Source: Rhabdophis nuchalis (Eukaryota > Chordata > Lepidosauria > Squamata > Natricidae). From it: a stretch of DNA of 64,000 nt. The translations under genes and the position numbers were made by a program. Location: positions 169,176,003 to 169,240,002 of the forward strand of contig CM077645.1 of assembly GCA_039707465.1 (NCBI GenBank), given 5' to 3'. The first letter of the stretch is position 1. Every line of letters begins with the position of its first letter. This document shows, piece after piece, positions 56,601 through 62,600 of this stretch. The notes under the pieces were generated by a model. It did no database searches and was not told the DNA's origin. It was given only the letters and a program-made list of their open reading frames with translations.

Positions 56601-59600
56601 CTAGAATGTGGAATTCAACCCTTACATTCAAACCAGAAATTGATTATTAATTCTACACACATAGAATTTCAAGGACATAGATTCTATATGTATGTTATTC
56701 ATGAAGTTATAATAAGTGCTTCAAACCGATGGCCACAATTTCCTTCTTCAGCAATTGTAACCAATACTGTTGTATTGATACCACAGCTTGTCTGAGTTTA
56801 TACTGTATGTTTTATACTAAGCTCCAGTGGTGGGTTGCAGACGGTACGCCCCGGTACGGGCATACTGGTGCCTGCCCAGAGCACCGGGTACTTTTCCGAT
56901 ACGGTGTTCCGGAGGGCCCACTCACCAGCCCAAGCTCCTTACCTGTCTTTAAACTCTTTGGCGCTTCCGTGCATATGCATGGGGCATACAGTGCCTGTGC
57001 AACACTCCGCCAAGCAGCTGGAGTGTCATTGAGGCATTGCTGGAGGGTAAGATGCCTGCGTGTGTGTGCGCGTGCTCTGTGCATATTCATGTGGAGGACA
57101 CCGGGCCCTGTTGCAATCGGTACGGTTGCAACGGGATTCAGAACCCACCACTGCTAAGCTCTAACATACATGATTGCTATATATAGATAGGCAAGTATTA
57201 CTTGGAACTGAAATACATAAGCTGTTTCATTTAGAATATAATGTAAATTATTCAGGAAAATAAACTTTCAATTGTGACGGAACACTGGAATTAATGACTG
57301 CATTAGGAATGAAAGGCAATGTATTGTTCAATATGCAACTTATATTCTATTTTTTTAAAAGAATACAATGCTATTTTTTCAAGTGCATGTTGTTATAAAC
57401 CACTGAGTCATTTAGGCAAGATGGCCATTGTAGCAATTTAATCAATAAAATAAATAAGTAAACTGTTCCAAATATAAGGCTTAAAATAGATTCTAGTAAA
57501 ATCTGATTGTTTTACTTTGATGATTGTATTTTAATAGGTTTAAATTCTATGCAAAAGATATAACTTTCATCTTCTATTGCAGTGGCCTTTTGAATGTTAG
57601 AAATGTGACTGTGAATGTGACAAATTCTGTCCATGTGTACTCTACTATCAGAAATCTAGTTGAAAGTGCAGAGAACCTGGCAAGTGATGTCACTAAAATT
57701 ATCTATGAACCAATACATGTGGTGAGTGCATAATAAGTCTGAGTAATATCAATACATGTATACATTCTTCAATATGGCTATTCATCATTCAAAACCTATA
57801 TGTTAGATGTGTTTTGGAACATCTGGAAATAAAAACCTTTAAAGGAGCTACATTTTTCTAAGTAAACCTGAAAAAAATGTATGGAGTTGTCTCATTAAAA
57901 TACATGTGTCTCTAATGTGACTCTTTAAAGCAGCTGTGTCTTGAGTATCTATAGCTTATACCCCACAATATCACATTTTTAAAAATCCTACACATGAATT
58001 TGTTTCCTTTCTCAAATAAATGAAAGGCTTTGGAATGCTTTAATGGCTAACCACAATGGCCAGATTTTTGTTCTAATTATGAAATTATGTAAGCATAATT
58101 ACAAAAAATAAGCACCACTACATACAATGAAAGTGGCGTCTGACTAGTTCAAAAGCTTGTTCATCAATCATATTTTTCTTTGTTGAAAGCTCTGTATTGG
58201 AATAAAAACCTTCTGAAAACATAATGAAAACAAGGAATCTCCTTATTTGTACAAGGCTTTCCTTTTAAGAAATTCAATCCATTGAAAAGAATTGGAAAGC
58301 TTAATTGTTTTCAGTTTTAGGTAGATCTAATCTTTGTGATATGACACCTGGCTAACTCTTAGCATAATATGTTTTTCTTACTGTGTAAATGGCTTAAAGG
58401 ACGAGACCCTTCTTCTTGAGGTCAAAGTTCTCAGAAATCCAAATAATTATGCACAATATAAGCATTTAGTGCAACCCCAGGATCTCTTTGAACAAGTCCA
58501 AGCCACAGCAGTAGCTATGGAATGTGTTGATAAAAGTCAACTATATCTGTACAAGGCCATTTTAGCAAAACATTTTTGTAAGTATCCATGATCTTCACAG
58601 CACCCTATTTCTAATACAGTTGTGTGTTATGTATGTAAAGATATGTTTTTATGGTTTTCTGTCTCATACTAATAAATCTGTTGTGTTTAATTATAAGACT
58701 AAGACTGGAAGCTTAAGCTAAAAATGTTATAAAATTATAGAAATGAGTTTTTGTATAGCCACATAACATATAACAGGGTTTTTCAAAATTATCTTATGCT
58801 TGAATCATGTAATATTAATATTGCTTTTCCTATAAATAATGTTTTCTTTTGTGTGATTGTTTTAAGCAAAGAGGGCCCTTTAACACTACTGGAAAAAATG
58901 TTCTTCAGCTTAGCTCCACAGTCTTAATGGATGCAAAACATCTTCACAAAAAGTATGATGGTAGGTTTCATTACATATAGGTTGAGATATTAATTTTTGC
59001 TCAGTAATGAAGCTTATTGGAGGATGTTAGACCTTTATCATCACAAGACACTTGTGCTAATAAAATTAAGATGCTTACCTGAGATCTTTTCTGGATGTAA
59101 ATATTGGTTGCTGTAGCATGAGAAATTTTGTAACAAAGAACCTTTAAACTTGGATCACTTACAAATTATGTTCCTGGAAGCAATAAAACAGTCACCTATT
59201 TGCCACAGGCTGCAATTATGTTTTAGTGCATTTTTTTATGTCTGATCTCTGGTAACATTTGCCTTTGCTCATTAGTTTAACCTATATATAGCCCTCTACT
59301 GAATAGGCATCTTTTTAGCATATAGAATACAGATTATATAAGGCACAATTCACTGCTTTTAGTTCCTTACAAAAAGTAATCTACTGCTTTGGATTTACAA
59401 TTATTTTTCTCTGTAGGACTCAGGTCAGGGTTAAATGAAATTAATATAAAAGTGGAAAGGCTTAAAGCGAAAGCCAGTGGAATTGCTAAAAGGTTTAATG
59501 ATTCCCTACTTCAGCTGACTGCATTGCCCAGAGGTAAGGGAAGTTCATCTTGATAACATTGTCTTCATTCCAGAAAGCAAATCTATTTAACTTCATCACC

Positions 59601-62600
59601 ACAGGAAAATCGGATCTTTTTATGTCAGATTGATTGATTGATTTTGAAGGCATGTGTAAGAGGACAATATATGATTGCTGTTTTCAGCATGTTCTCATTC
59701 ATTTAAAACAAAAAAAAGAAAAAGAAAATGTATAGGAAATAATTTGACTTACATTCCTGTGCATTGTGCTAAGCAAAGATTCATTGGCTGGATTTCTGCC
59801 ATTAAAGCTCTGAAACCTAGCCATGCTGAAATAGGATTGCAGATTTGATGGTATTTTATTGGTCTTTTCCACGACCAATAAACTAATTTAACACTGAATG
59901 TATAAGTAATAACCAATTGTATTAAGCTTTATACTAGCAGCTTTTTGCATTAACAATCAGATGAAATGTTATTCATTTCCTTTTCCAAGATAGTACTATT
60001 TCTACTTCTTCACTGTAATAGACATCACCTAGTTAATATACCGGAGCTAAAAGAAAACCACAATGGGGGAAATATCATATAATTTGTCTATGGATAACAT
60101 TTATATGTATAGCTATATGTATAACTTTAGTTTTCCACATTAACTCTGGTTTTGATGATCAATTCTTTAAGATTAAAAACAAAAACCAAACGAATTCAGG
60201 ACACTATGAAATATGGATTAAAAGAACCCTAAATTTAATTGTTAATTTGACAGGTATCACATTAGAATGGTTGCTGAGATAATTAGAATCATTTTATGCC
60301 CAAAGTACAAAAGCAAATGAACTGCTTACAGATTCACAGATTTCCTAATTTCAGACCTTGATAGTTACATAGCAGGGTCTGATTATTCTTGTGTTCATTT
60401 AATTGTAAGACGAACAGTTTATGTGATAGGGAGCAATCATGTGGAAAGCCTTTATTTCAATTTATATGAATTTTAATAGTCTCTCCATACAACAGTGGAT
60501 CAGTGACTAAAGGAGTGGGCAGGCATATGCTTAGAAGTTGTAATACTGCACCCAGAGGATTTTTATGCTGTAATTACTTGTTCAGTTACAGACATAATAT
60601 AGTACTGCATTTATCAGAGTAGGGTACACTTTAAGTTTAGGGAATTAAAATAAACATGAGATTCTGATCACAGATCTTTTCTACTAAGTTCATTTCGTTC
60701 CTGAGGGTGATGGCAACCAAGTTTCAAAGATTAAGTCTTCTCCTCTTTGCAAGCAGGATGATAGATAATAAAATGTAGGTTGTCATTTGTTTCAGATACT
60801 AACGAAAATATTTTGGCAATAAAAAGGCTGGCTCTTTCTGCTAATTTGACTGCCCTTAATGGTATACGCCTTACTGACGGTTTTAGCGAGAAGCTGTGGA
60901 ATTCTTCATCTGCATTGTCTAAAGTTAATGATACGTTGCAGAAAACAAATGAACTTATAATTGACTCAACAAATGCTGGTAGGTTTGCTGCTTGATTGCT
61001 TACTAGAAATGTTTCTGCATGCAAGAGAGGGATTAATTTTTAATCCAAAGAATTCTTTTTCCTACTCATATTGAAAGCAGTTTGTACTAGTATACTTTGA
61101 TATGGTGAGAAGTTGTGATGAGGTTTGCTATCTTTTTTGATTGAAAGTTGGCATGTTCAGACTAGCCAAGCTGAATGAAAAATCAGTAAAAAATTAAATG
61201 TAGTTACATAATTTTTTGGTATGTGTATTCATTATTCATTTGCAGTTTAAAAGACGAATACATAGCAGAATTGCCCCAAAACTCTTTTTCAGGATATGTC
61301 CACTTCTATTTTGGCAGCAGCATCAGCTGAAAAAAAAGTGAATGAAGTTGAAATCCAGGCTGGTCTGTTATATGGAAGATTGAAACCTCTGAAAATACTG
61401 GAGGAGAATTTAAGCAGAAACATCTCTGAAATTAAAGAGCTCATAAACCAGGCTCGCAAACAGGCAGCTTCTGTAAGCATCTAACGTTTTTTGTGTGTTC
61501 CAGAAAAGAAACTGCTATTTTGCAACTATCCTAAATAGTTGCATCATTGTAATAAACTATAACTGACAAAGTACATATGTTCTTCAATGTAAAGTACATG
61601 CCCTAAATAGATGTATCTACTATCACTATGGTAGATAGTGAGGGAGGAAAGGACTTGTATTTTTCTTTAAATAAAATTAAACTTCCAGGACTATCGATGA
61701 TCGTTTATTTTAAAAAATGCAGTTTCAAAGAGAACAGGTGCATGCAATGTATGAGACTACTAATTAGTACAAACTACTGATTCTATTGTCAAAGCTCTCC
61801 ATGGCCTTCCTGCATGTCATCCCAGGACATTCTTAGTTTCTTTCTAATAAAGGAGAATATTTATAGCTCAGGTTTGAAATGAGAGGTCCTTGGAACTCTC
61901 TGAATTTGGTAGTTTTTTGCAGACATTTCATTGTCCAAACTAGGTAACATCGTCAATGCTAAATGATAACTAACAGTGATGATGTTTCCTAGATGTTTCC
62001 TAATGAAACATCTGCAGGAAAGCAGCCAGGTTCAGAAAGCACCAAGGACCCCTCATCACTCCATCCTGCGTAGTGCTATCTTCAACTATTCAAAAGTCCC
62101 TGTTCCCTCCTAAAACTATCACCTTAGGCATTCCCTGATCCAGGGGTCTGCAAAGTTGGCTCTTTTAAGACTGGTGGACTTCAACTCCCAGAATTCTGGC
62201 AGTTGAAGTCCATCAGTCTTAAAAGAGCCAACTTTGCAGATCCCTGCCCTAATCCATCTGTTCCAGTCTTTTCTCAGAAGCCATACTTTGCCTTTGCCTT
62301 TTGCTTCAATCATCTGATTCCCACCTCTTAGGGAACATATTAGACCCTAATCAAGTATAACTAACCAAGGTCCTGAAAAAATATGCATTGTTTTCCACTA
62401 TCTACTATGTCCTCAATGTGTTTTGCATTGTAGGATGTACAGAGCAGCCCCCACCAGCAACATATAGAAATACCATTCATGATTTTAGTGAAATATAAAG
62501 ACATAGAGAAAAATGCTCCCTCCTATTGGTTTATTTCATTTTTGTTTAATAAATGTATATGCTGCACATCTCACTGACTCCTACATCTAGTTAGCAATAG

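Noticed and set aside
61091..61104. A 14-base micro-exon that would repair the exon 40/41 phase
   Set aside because: It has acceptor-like and donor-like bases and a suitable length, but its acceptor context is weak and the downstream CAGCAG acceptor is a simpler solution.
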